From positions 1,174,310-1,195,101 of the forward strand of contig FJOG01000021.1 in assembly GCA_900073065.1 (NCBI GenBank): a stretch of 20,792 bases of DNA. Direction: 5' to 3'. The notes below the pieces were generated by a model, which saw only the letters and a list, made by a program, of their open reading frames with translations, was not told where the DNA came from and did not search any database. The first letter of the stretch is position 1, and the number at the start of each line of letters is the position of its first letter. The position numbers were made by a program, and so were the translations under genes. Positions 1-11,668 of this stretch are shown in pieces. Origin of the DNA: Phialocephala subalpina (Eukaryota > Ascomycota > Leotiomycetes > Helotiales > Mollisiaceae).

Positions 1-175
1 AAAGGATTTAGGATATTTAGGAGTAATTATAGAATATAATTTATAAAAAAATAATAGAAGATATTAAAAGATGTATAGATTTTATAATGCTTCAAATCAA
101 AGTACCTATCATTTTTTTTTTCAGTATATAGGGTTTTTCGGTATGCCGGGATTAACGTTATTAATTGTATAGTAT
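1..175. other. AT-rich flank, left edge
   Basis: The first 120 nt hold about 21 G or C by hand count (about 17%), rich in TpA and A/T runs. Composition climbs to normal between about 121 and 180. No open reading frame or recognisable element is visible. It looks like the edge of an AT-rich (possibly RIP-mutated) block. The catalase stop codon lies only about 40 nt inside the balanced region. Confidence 0.7.
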
Positions 176-215
176 AACCACCTCGCGCCTGCATTTCACT
201 TGGCCCGTTTACACC

Positions 216-2173
216 TCACAATGCCTCTGCGATCAACTTTCCCAACTCTGCATCGACTCTGGAGAACATTTCTGATACAGTCAGCTTGTAAGTAGTAGTG
301 TTGGATCGATATTCGAAATTACCAATGGTCTTCTCTTGCACTTCGGGAATCGCTGACCCCAAAAGTCCTGCAACATTCGAAACAAAGTTTCCTTGTTGCC
401 CCGGCTGCGTGCCAAGAACCTTCCACAAAGCTGTTGCCTGTACAAAGTCATCATCGACAACCTCGGATGAGTATGCTGCGGTCTTTCCAGCCCATTCGTC
501 GTGACTAGCTTTCCCAGCCGCATAAGTCATGGATCGGAAGCTGGACCTGACATAGTTTGGATCTGATCCGTAATTCCCCCGGAAGTTTGCAAACCCATCT
601 CGTTGCATGGGAGAGTAGACTGGACCGATGGGACAGTTTGTAGGGAGCATTTGGTAGTTGACGCCAAGTCGATAGCGAGCTGCGTCTGGGTAGCTAAACA
701 TTCTTGCTTGAAGCACTGTTGCAAGTCAGAACGTGCTCGAGAGTGGAGCGAATCACATACTTGGATCTGCAGATGGTTCAATTCCAGGTACCATGGTAGA
801 GGGTGAGAATGCGGCTTGCTCAATGTCCGAGAAGTAATTTTGAGGCTAGGTAAATTAGCATGTATTCTCTCCCTAACGATCTTCGGCAGCATACGTTTCG
901 ATTGAACGTAAGCTTCCCAAATAGTCTCAAAGGATGGTCCTTATGAGGCCAGACTTTGGTCATATCAAATATATTCCATCGGTACTTCTCTGCCTCTTCG
1001 GCGGTCATGGTCTGAACATAAGCAGTCCAACTGGGGAAGTTGCCTTTTGCGATGTTCTCGAAAAGGTCTTGGACATTGTGGTCGGGATTCTCTCCGGCGA
1101 TCTTGGTAGCCTCTGCTTCTGTGAAGTTCTTGATGCCCTGATCCGTCTTGAAATGAATTTTAACATAGTGGAATGACCCGTCCTGTATGCTATCAGCCGG
1201 AGACCAAGGAAAGCCTCGCTATAGTACAAAAATTTACCTTCTTGGTGAATTTGTAAGTGTGGCCACTGAAGGCATCAATATTGCGAAGTGAGGCAGGCGT
1301 CCCTCGATCACTAAATAAACACATCAAGGCATGAATTCCTTCCTGGTTGTTATTGTGGAAGCTACATATCAATCAGCATGAAGTTGAGCACTAGAAGGGG
1401 GGAGACTGACTCCCAGAACTACCAATAACATTAGCATGAACAGAAGAGATGTAATTTGGGGAACTGTTACCATCGTTGAATCTGTGAGATTGGTTTGCGG
1501 GTGACGCTTGTGTGATCTGTTCACCGATGGGAACTTGATGGGATCTCTAACGAAGAATACCGGCTGAACAGGTAAGCTGGGCACACTCTTTTGCAATTGA
1601 TGGCTTACGATGTCATTGAAGACCCAGTCTTGGTTCCCCTCCTCTGTGAACAATTTCATTGCCCATCCTCGAACATCTCTCACGGTATCTGCTGAACCTC
1701 GTTCGGGTCCGACGGTCGATATTCTCACCAAGAAGGGTGTTTTCTTGCCAATCTCCGAAAGGAATGCAGCTGAGGTAATGTCCGTAATATCATGAGTGAC
1801 TTCAAACTCGCCAAAAGCGCCTGCAGCCTTTGCATGTACAACTCTACTTCTCGTCAACTTACTGCATCTGAATTGGCCAGACGTGGAAACTCGCCTCTCA
1901 GGGATACGTTCACGAGCAAAGTGGGCAAGTGTTTCGATTAGCTGAGTGTCCTGCAGCAAAAGTAGACCACCGCCACCTGGTTTGTTGATGCTGAACGAAG
2001 ATGCTGGATCTTGCTGAGGGCATCCTATCAAGGCGTCAATAGACCTATTTCAGCTGCGGAATTCATCACAAACCTTCAGCGAGCGTGTATGTTGGTTTGG
2101 AGGTGCTATGCAGCTGGACAGATGTCAGTCACTGCGCACGGGGTATTTTTTTGGTACTCACCTGGGAAGCCAT
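216..2173 (-). CDS. Monofunctional haem catalase (small-subunit, clade 3 type), 10 exons
   Basis: This gene converts H2O2 to water and O2. I read exons 2162-2173, 2074-2113, 1895-2024, 1609-1843, 1471-1563, 1411-1418, 1238-1361, 895-1182, 761-845 and 216-715. They join to 1515 nt, 504 aa, a usual length for small-subunit catalases. The distal catalytic His is in [12 protein letters not shown] (H64), the distal Asn in VFNDIP (N137), and the proximal haem ligand is Tyr347 with Arg343 in [18 protein letters not shown] and [11 protein letters not shown] are also conserved. The start MASQLHST is chosen because it joins through two short introns to the conserved [10 protein letters not shown] block; its context is CCAACATG. 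There is no signal peptide and no PTS1 (the protein ends in IAEAL), so a cytosolic location is likely. Oddities are a 12-nt first exon, an 8-nt microexon and a probable GC-AG intron. It is divergent from the GMC oxidoreductase gene. The frame is intact, so I read a working gene. Confidence 0.93.
1411..1418 (-). other. 8-nt microexon of the catalase gene
   Basis: The minus-strand bases TTCTGGGA lie between a 52-nt intron (1419-1470, GTAACA...GGTAG, branch-like GCTAAT) and a 49-nt intron (1362-1410, GTCAGT...TGTAG, branch-like GCTGAT). They supply Phe, Trp and two bases of Asp, completing the conserved catalase block [13 protein letters not shown]. Without this exon the conserved FWD is missing and the frame breaks. 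Confidence 0.88.
1844..1894 (-). other. Probable GC-AG intron in the catalase gene
   Basis: Removing these 51 nt turns IPER plus 17 foreign residues plus VVHAK into the family-standard IPER-VVHAK. The 5' end is AG|GCGAGT and the 3' end GTAG, with a TTGAC branch-like motif about 11 nt before the acceptor. No GT donor gives the same clean junction. The intron is stop-free and a multiple of three. Confidence 0.75.
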
Positions 2174-2277
2174 GTTGGTGACGGTGTGCAGGTGTTTCTT
2201 AGTAGAAGCAACTTACGGGTTGGGCACTCGACGCCTTCTTATTCCTATCTCGAGCGTCTCTTCTCCCTTTGCTTTCC

Positions 2278-2318
2278 CGTCATGACGCACTCATAAACAA
2301 TTGTTTTACGACGTGACG
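2278..2318. promoter_or_regulatory. Cluster of TGACG/CGTCA (CRE/bZIP-like) half-sites
   Basis: CGTCATGACG (2278-2287) is a perfect inverted pair of half-sites, and a further TGACG lies at 2314-2318. Both are about 105-145 nt upstream of the catalase start. Fungal stress bZIP factors of the Atf1/AtfA type bind TGACG-containing sites and control catalases in several species. Binding here is not shown. Confidence 0.35.
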
Positions 2319-3809
2319 GCGTCTTTTCGGAAACATGATATGATAGTATGCACACATACCGATATATCCATTTTTCAACTAGCATTGGCATCCCGACATA
2401 TCGATCTTTCAAGACGGTAGTAATCAACGGTACACCAATGGTGCATTAAGCGAGACCTGTCCTTGCCACGAAGAAAATATCGGCATCTTGAGCCGCTGAC
2501 GAAATAAAAAGTACTGCATATTTTATGACAAGGATACAGTATCCCCTGGCTAGCCTCGTATTGTGCATCCCATTTGAAGCTGACTTGATTATCTAATGTC
2601 CGACACTGCACGAAAAATATTCAGCGGCATGCAGAAATCAGCCTCTTTGACACAGCCAGGATTGGATAGAGATTGCCATGAGGACTCTCATCCAACTGTT
2701 TCCAAGGATACAACGCGATAATGTACCCGCATTCTAGATTTGAAGGAACGATTGAATGCCTTTTTTGGTCTTGACACCTCCTGAGAATTTCCATTCAAGA
2801 CATGTCCAACCAATATCAGAGCAACTGAGCAAGTAAATGTGGACAAGGCGACCAATCAGCGACTGCCCCGTGCCGACAGAGCACGGAGCGGCACGAACTT
2901 CCTCCTTCAACTCCATAAAATATCGTGAGGTTGCTAATAAATATGCATACTCTGGAGAGGACAGCAAATGGGTAAGAACGAGCATTTTTCGCACTTGCGG
3001 ATGAAAATAACAACGGGCTGCGGAACAATAAAGGATAGCGGGCTGGGGTCTCGAGACCCTTGCAAATTCCTCACGGTGGTGTTTGATGTTGACTTGGAGA
3101 TACTGCTCAACTCCACGCTCTCGGCACCATCTATGAAACTTTTCCGCTATGTAAGAGTTATGATATCAATGAAGTCATCGTGAAACCTGCTTTCGAGAGT
3201 TTTGTGATCGTTGTCGGTGGTTCGGGTTCAGCTCTGAGGACGGAACTTTTCGTTCGGGTGAGTCGCGGCAAGTCACGTTTCCGATGTCCTTGAATTCTCC
3301 GGCTTAGTGAAAATACCCCTGACTTTGCTACTTGAACACATCCCACGTCCACAGAATCCTTCAAGCCGTGCGCCTAATCCTTATCTGATCCGAGAGGAAG
3401 TTCGGGGCCGAATCGTTGACCCACTGCATCCTCGTCCCTGTCTCGGGGTAGTCAATGCGTCTTGATTATCAGCATTAGCTTGCATACCCTTGTTAAGCGA
3501 ACTGCTATTCTGACTTCCTATCTCATCATCCTCCTTTCACGACCAGCGATCTTACTTGCTGTACTCACTGATTTGGCACGTATGCCGCCGAAGCCCATGC
3601 GACAGATAGCACTCGAACATGGCCACCTGGTCTTGTTTTCAACCCCTGATGAAGCCCCGCAACTCCTTCCCAAACTTTCCCCTCATGCAATTACTCATCG
3701 GACGGCAAGTGAAAGAAGTGAGTGAAGCCCATTGCTCGGTGAAGATATCTCGGAAGGAGCAGAGAAAACAACGTCGTCATCAGCTCAGGCGCTTTGCTGT
3801 GGACTGGAA

Positions 3810-3816
3810 TATATAG
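3810..3816 (+). promoter_or_regulatory. TATA box of the GMC oxidoreductase gene
   Basis: TATATAG sits in GGAATATATAGAGG, about 150 nt before the ATG at 3963. It is followed by a palindrome GGGAATTCCC (3819-3828) and a CA-rich, ATG-free leader typical of fungal 5' UTRs. Confidence 0.6.
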
Positions 3817-3938
3817 AGGGGAATTCCCTGAAGTCGACGATATCATCCAGCTCAACATCAGCAACATTCTCCATTCATACAACACACAACCACACAAGCA
3901 CATCAGCACCGAGAATCTCCAAGACACACAACAGTTGA

Positions 3939-5895
<1,957 letters not shown>

Positions 5896-6260
5896 AGCCC
5901 CAACAGTCTTTTCGTCCCATTTCGTCTGCGATGAGTTTTGTATGGTGGTATTCCTGGACCAAAGTCAGATAGTTTCTCTCCTCTCTGATATAATGCATCT
6001 AGCCTAAAAGCATTCCTAGAGTCGCCATCCTAACTTTCCTCCCATTTTACTGCCTCCGAGATGCAAAAGTCATAGATATGGGAAAGATCTTTGAACCCAA
6101 ACTTGAACGGAAATAATTCTCATGAAAAGCCGAACCTCGTGGAAGGAAGGCACTTGCCAGGCACTTTATCTTCCAAAAGCCGCTGACACAGTAGCAAAAG
6201 CTTTAAAACAATCCAAGAACTCTGAAGTCGAATATTTGCAGCGTGATGAAGGAGAGCAAC
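5896..6260. other. Convergent 3' intergenic region
   Basis: This 365-nt stretch lies between the stop of the GMC gene (plus) and the stop of the hydrolase (minus). It should contain both 3' UTRs. No gene, repeat or clear hairpin was seen. Confidence 0.5.
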
Positions 6261-7316
6261 TCAAACATCCCCATTCTCAAGCAACCAAACAAATGCCTCC
6301 TCACTCCTCGTCCAAAAATCCCTAGCAAAATCACTCTTTGGGAAAAACCCCCAAAACCCATGCGGCAAGCCAGGGAAAACATCAACCTTCGTCATCACCC
6401 CCTCTCCTCTCAAAACCTCCTCATAAACCAACGCAAAATCCCTCCCCATATCCGCACCTGCGATCGAAAAATACGTTTTCGGCAAGCCTGCATGACCACT
6501 TTCCCACAACATGGGGCTTCGTAATGGAGAGAAAGGATCACAAGGCATACTGTCGGAGAAGAGAGAGAAGGCGCGATGGTTGAACATTGGCGTGTCGCGG
6601 CATTCCGTCCAGGAGACGATACGAGGGTCCGTGGAGTGTGGTGGTGGAAGGGCGGTTGGTTGGCAGGGCATGAGGAGGCAGAGGAAGAGGCCTGTTAAGG
6701 GTGGAGAGAGGTCTTCATCTCTTGCAAGATGGGACAATACCATGACAGCTGACGATCCGGACGACCTGTTGGCATCAGTATAAATCCTTCCCAGAGATGC
6801 AAGAAAGACTTACGTGCCACCAAGCACGAATCCTTTAGTTGGATCTGCCTTCAATGTCCCAGTGTTGGCGGCAATCCATTTCAGAATGTCCCAACAATCC
6901 TCAACCGGCACCGGATACTCAACTTCAGGCGCGAGCCGATGCTCAATACTCACAGCCACACCGCGATGACTCCTAACCCAATTCCTGCAATGAGTCTCCT
7001 CTTGCTCAGCCATACCTAGACAGAATCCTCCTCCGTGGATCATCACAAGAAGCGGTCCATTTCCCTCCTCAAGACTGTAGACTCGAATGCGATTCTCAAA
7101 CCCATCTCGCATGGCGATATACAAATTCTTTTCTTCAACATCTGGCCATGGTTCTGATTGAGGTCTTGTCCTGGTTTGAGCACGGAGATCTTCGACGGTG
7201 GTTTTCTCGGTGACGATTTGGAAGCCGGGAGGGAGAGTTTTCATCAACTCTACGAATTCGGGATTGAGAGTTGCGAGGGTGGACCAATTCGAGGGGATCT
7301 CTGAGATTGAAGCCAT
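6261..7316 (-). CDS. Alpha/beta hydrolase fold-3 (hormone-sensitive lipase family) esterase, 2 exons
   Basis: This is a carboxylic ester hydrolase of the HSL (family IV) type. Exons 6814-7316 and 6261-6765 flank a 48-nt GT-AG intron and join to 1008 nt, 335 aa, usual for the family. The oxyanion-hole motif is HGGGF (94-98). The intron splits the Thr codon just before the nucleophile in GTSSG (Ser169). Asp273 in GADMGRD and His303 in FPGLPHGF complete the triad, and EHRLAPEVEYPVP is a typical family block. No signal peptide is evident, so the enzyme is probably cytosolic. The start MASISEIPS is the first ATG of the open frame; a TTAAATATA/TATATTTAA stretch 45-53 nt upstream (7361-7369) is a weak TATA candidate. 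It is convergent with the GMC gene and downstream of beta'-COP. Substrate is unknown; an acyl ester or small lactone is possible. Confidence 0.9.
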
Positions 7317-7667
7317 CGGGAATCAATTGGTCGTCCAGAAGCATGGAGAATTAGATAATCTTAAATATACAATCGAGAGCATAGGAAAGACGATGCTTTT
7401 GTACATTGAAAGAACATCAGCCTCTTGGATCGTCGCCCAAAATGCACGCGAAAGCTTCGCCAAACCCAATGTAGTGCTTCTTTCGCGATCAGCTGAGCTG
7501 ACTGATCCGTGAGTCAGGCGGCCAACGAAACGGGGAAACTGAGATGTACATCGTCGGCCGCTCCGCATGTCATCATCAACCACCAAAAGTATCATGATAC
7601 AGCACCAGGAGCAGTTTCAGGTGTGAGAAAGTCCCTGACACAGCTGGGACATTGAGAGGAACTGATC
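7317..7667. other. Upstream region of the hydrolase gene
   Basis: No gene is supported here. The stretch holds the hydrolase promoter and leader and a perfect 12-bp palindrome GTATCATGATAC (7589-7600). It ends where the 250-bp tandem duplication begins. Confidence 0.5.
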
Positions 7668-8167
7668 AAGTCGATCGGCCAGTGGAAGCTGTGATTGAAA
7701 GAAGAACAGGGAAAGTCCAGGCAATGATAGTAGATTGTGAGAGTTGAGCTCCTGGGTGCCTTGATGAGTGAAAACACGGCTAAAGAAATGTGAATCCAGA
7801 AAGCCCCAGGAAAGTTGAAACATTGAAAGGGCCAGGTTGCTCCACCATAGGCACAGAAAAGGAGGCAACGCCTCTGAGTATTCCAAAATGTCCCACACTT
7901 CCAAGGACAATTCATAAAAGTCGATCGGCCAGTGGAAGCTGTGATTGAAAGAAGAACAGGGAAAGTCCAGGCAATGATAGTAGATTGTGAGAGTTGAGCT
8001 CCTGGGTGCCTTGATGAGTGAAAACACGGCTAAAGAAATGTGAATCCAGAAAGCCCCAGGAAAGTTGAAACATTGAAAGGGCCAGGTTGCTCCACCATAG
8101 GCACAGAAAAGGAGGCAACGCCTCTGAGTATTCCAAAATGTCCCACACTTCCAAGGACAATTCATAA
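7668..8167. repeat. Exact 250-bp tandem direct duplication (two copies)
   Basis: Copy 1 is 7668-7917 and copy 2 is 7918-8167. Base-by-base reading of both copies found no mismatch. The array ends 39 nt short of the beta'-COP stop codon and probably lies in its 3' UTR and downstream flank. The unit is not a multiple of three, so reading frames across it encode the same peptides in different frames and are not genes. No terminal inverted repeats or target-site duplication is seen. It is either a very recent duplication or an assembly artefact. Confidence 0.95.
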
Positions 8168-8206
8168 GGGCAGATGCATAAACAAAACCATCTATCAACA
8201 ATTGCC

Positions 8207-11186
8207 CTACACCTCAGCCTCAACTTCTTCCTCCGCCTCCTCGGGCGCATCGCCATTCACCTCTTCCTCAGCATCACCATTAACATCGATAAGCGGCACA
8301 CCGCCTTCACTCTCTAACCGCAGATACTCCTCCCATTCTGGAAAGAGCTCCTCGTCTTCCCCTGGGACACCAATTGTCTTCGCAACCCGACCCTTCTTCT
8401 CTTTCTCCAGACCCTCCTTCCACAGACCAACCGTCTTCGGAGCAAGACTTGGCTTATATGTTTGAGCGAAAAGAACAGCCTCAGCGGTTCTGCCGGTCTT
8501 CGTCAAGAGATCGATGCAACCATCGACATCAGCCAATTGCCACAGACACGAAAAGGCGACATTATGAGCACCAGCTTCCTGTGCCTGCACACTTAGTGCC
8601 TTCAAGCCGTCCCTATCGCCGGTCGAGGAGTGCAGGAGAAGTAACGAGCCAAGATCCTTCGCACTCTTGAAACACTCTGCAGCTAACGCGATATCCCAGC
8701 CAGCCAGAGCAGCATCACCGACAGTCTTCCACTTGTGCTCGACATCTGCTTCGCGGGCTAGATCCAAAGCAATAGGGAGGTGACCTAAGGCAAGAGCCAA
8801 GTCGAACTTGTGTTCGGGATCTGTCGCGACCTCGAGAGCAAGATCCTTGTGGCCTTGACCTTCAAGGAATCGGGCAATCTTGTTGAGCTGGTCCGAAGGA
8901 ATGTTCGGTAGGAGCTCGGCAGCTGATTCCATATCATCGCGGAGCACGAGGGTTTGGTACTCGACGACAGAAAGAGAGAGGGCGAAAGAAGTGACGTTGA
9001 CATCCTTGTCGGCAAGATATATCCTCGAATCTCGTTGGATGTAGCCGAGAAGGTACATGGGTTGGTCGAAATGGGAGATAGTGTAGGTTTGGTCGCCAAC
9101 CAAGTAGTTGAGGCGGTTCGTGCTGTTGGTGTAAATGAAGCAGTCTCCAACCCACTCACCAGTTCGGACGCTGAAGAAGTTAGTATTTGGTACTTGAGAA
9201 AGATAGAAGTTCTTACCTCTCATTGATGTCTGTGACAACCTCGAAGGCTGATTCGACTCCATCATCCTCGACCTCACCGGCTTGCACTGCAGCAGCATAG
9301 TTCTCTCGCGAAAATCGCAAAACGTAGAATGTGTCTTCGCAGGCAATTGAGATGAGCTCTCCATTTTCAGACCAGTACACCTCCTTCGGGTCGACTTCGA
9401 TTCTTCGGACCAAGCCACCAGTCTGCCAGTCGAAAAAGCCGATGCCACCTTGTCCCTTAACGCCAAGCAAAACACCACCAGTAAGACCTTCAGCCTGGAA
9501 ACCAACATCAAGTCCACCGGCCTTCTCCACGAAGTTCTTGAAGATCTTGACGCTTGTGGCAGATTCCCGGATGGCGTAGTCGTTGCTATTTTCCTTCGAA
9601 CCCCAAACGAAATCCAATGCAGAACCAAACGCCTTATTTCTCCATGCAAGAGCTGTGTAAATGATGAATTCGCCATCGCCGCATACAGAGACGAATCGAC
9701 CGTTTGGGGAATGGAGGAGGGTTTGTGGGTATACTTCGCAGGTACCGAGGTCTTTCGTAGGCAGAGAAATTGGATCGTTGTCTTTCAGAGAAGCATCTGC
9801 AAATGTTAGCACATCACAAGTGCACTTGAATTTGGAAACTTACCTCCACCCTTGATTATCGAGGAGACAACCTCGCTGTGTCGTGCCCAAATCAGCTTTC
9901 CAGAGCCATCCATCGAGACTGCTGGCTCTTCTCGTCCCATCTTCACAACCACAGCACCTTCATCGAAACCCACTGCTACACCCTGCTTTCCTCGTTGGTA
10001 GCTGACACACCATGCTCGCTCCAGACCATAGTTCAGCGATTGCTCCAGTCTGTAGGTATTGGCGTGCCAGATCTTGACCGTGCCATCTTCGGAACCAGAA
10101 ATGATGACGGGTAATTCTGGGTGATAACATGCGAAAGAGACATTGCTTGTGTGTCCCTCCAGTGTTGCGATCAAGGATTTGGTGGTGTAGTCCCAGACCT
10201 TGACTGTTCTGTCGTCAGAGGTGGTGAGGAGATATGGCTTGTCGGATTGTGGGTAGTAATCGACATGGTTCACACCCTTCGTTTCGTGTGCTTCGAGAGT
10301 AAAGTTGGCGGTTGAAGAACCCAAGCTCCAAATCTTGACTGTTCGGTCCAAACAAGCAGAAGCAAAAGTATTCGTGTCCTTCGGGTTGATGGCCAAACCC
10401 ATGACATAGTGACTGTGGCCTTCGAAAACCTGTACACACTTCCATCCTTTCTCCCAATCCCACAGCTTGATTGTCATATCATCGGAGGCGGTCAGGACGA
10501 AAGGTTGTGAGGGGTGTACGACGATCGCTCGGATATAGTCTGGATGTGCTTCGAAGGAAGTGATCTTCTCGGAGGTATTGTAGTTGTATACTCGAAGTTG
10601 GAAGTCATCTGAACCGCACACAATCCAATTCTTCCTTGCAATGAATCTGCCAGCCCGCACTGGGACATCTGTCAACTCGAAGGTCTTGACTATGGCCTGG
10701 GATTGTCAGCGGATGCGGTGTAGAGGAATCCGTTGGAGGTATACCTGCGTCTCATACGACCAGATGTAGACATGTCCTATTAGCAACGATTAGCAGGAGC
10801 TTTGATATCATTGCGGGGTTCCATACCGCTGTACAGTGTGGTCAGAATCCATGGCTCGACTGGATGGAAGTCAATCCCCTTGACTCTCTCGCTCCTGGCA
10901 AACAACTGCCTCTGTATTTTGTACACCGAATTAGTAGTGTTCGATGTCATCTTTCCAACTACAACCGTCTCGCGCAGATCCAGGCTCTTGTTTTTGGAGT
11001 GTCCGAAGGAGGGCGCTGCCATCGCGGATACCGCCAGGCCTTCTTCTATCATCTCCTGCATGACGACGGACAATGAAGAGTACAGTTCGCCAGTGGACGC
11101 GGTTGGCGTAGGTCAGACAGGTGAAGTGAGGGAGGAATGCGCCACGTTAACAAAAGCAATGTACTGACCTTGACGTCCAACCGCAT
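8207..11186 (-). CDS. SEC27: Coatomer subunit beta' (beta'-COP, COPB2/Sec27), 6 exons
   Basis: This is a core subunit of the COPI vesicle coat, which binds dilysine cargo signals and drives Golgi-to-ER retrieval. Exons 11169-11186, 10827-10911, 10745-10776, 9844-10696, 9217-9796 and 8207-9170 join to 2532 nt, 843 aa. The 18-nt first exon encodes MRLDVK and joins to [17 protein letters not shown], the very conserved N-terminus of the family. A first WD40 propeller occupies about residues 1-300, with blades ending [33 protein letters not shown] and [10 protein letters not shown]. The second propeller runs from about 330 to 590 ([18 protein letters not shown] onward), then an alpha-solenoid and an acidic tail rich in Glu, Ala and Val. 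Intron 1 is 257 nt, about five times the others (46-50 nt). The protein is slightly shorter than yeast Sec27. It is an essential housekeeping gene with no functional link to its neighbours. Confidence 0.96.
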
Positions 11187-11668
11187 ATTGTCCCACCACT
11201 ATTCGCAGATTCTAAGGATTCGTAGGTACTCGAAGAGAAGGTTAGGGAGAAGTGTACAATTGAACTGCGTGGAGTTGGGACATTCGAGGATTCGTGGTCT
11301 GAAGCTCTCGAGTTGTTGTATGCGTAGCTACGTGCAGGTGCGATCTGGACTGACCTAGATCCGAAGTGGCTTAGCGCTGTGATACTTGGACGCCTTTCCG
11401 GATCCGAACTGAAAACTCCAGGTCTCTTCACACAATTTGACCTCGTACATGACAACAATTCCATTATGATCTCGCATTTGATCAAGAAGAGAGTAAAATA
11501 TTGACATATCTTTTCATTTGACCTTTTATGTGCCATCCAGACTATGCTGAGGATCTAAGGTACAAACAGTTCAAAACAGATCGCCGAAATGCGATATTTT
11601 CACAAAACAGCCGCTCAAGTTCCCGTTTCCCAATGTTCGCCATAAAATCATGTAAACCCCACATCAGT
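11187..11668. promoter_or_regulatory. Region between mannitol-1-phosphate dehydrogenase and beta'-COP genes
   Basis: This 482-nt stretch lies between two tandem minus-strand genes. It should hold the 3' UTR of the dehydrogenase and the promoter and leader of SEC27, whose leader is pyrimidine-rich on the minus strand just before the ATG at 11186. No further gene is supported. Confidence 0.5.

Noticed and set aside
765..800. A GGTTCAATTCC string like a tRNA T-loop.
   Set aside because: It lies in catalase exon 9, where the reading frame is conserved, and no acceptor or anticodon arms can be formed around it.
1610..1795. A plus-strand open frame opposite catalase exon 4.
   Set aside because: It is antisense to a strongly conserved exon and has no features of its own.
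216..2173. Catalase as a broken pseudogene, since the reading frame jumps many times.
   Set aside because: Every jump is explained by a short intron with proper splice and branch signals, and the joined frame is intact at 504 aa with all catalytic residues.
7592..8256. Minus-strand open frames of 107, 194 and 114 aa across the 250-bp repeat.
   Set aside because: They encode the same peptides in different frames because 250 is not a multiple of three, and they resemble no protein. They are products of the duplication.
10912..11168. A box C/D snoRNA inside SEC27 intron 1.
   Set aside because: Only an imperfect C-box-like AGATGAT was found, without a properly placed D box or terminal stem.
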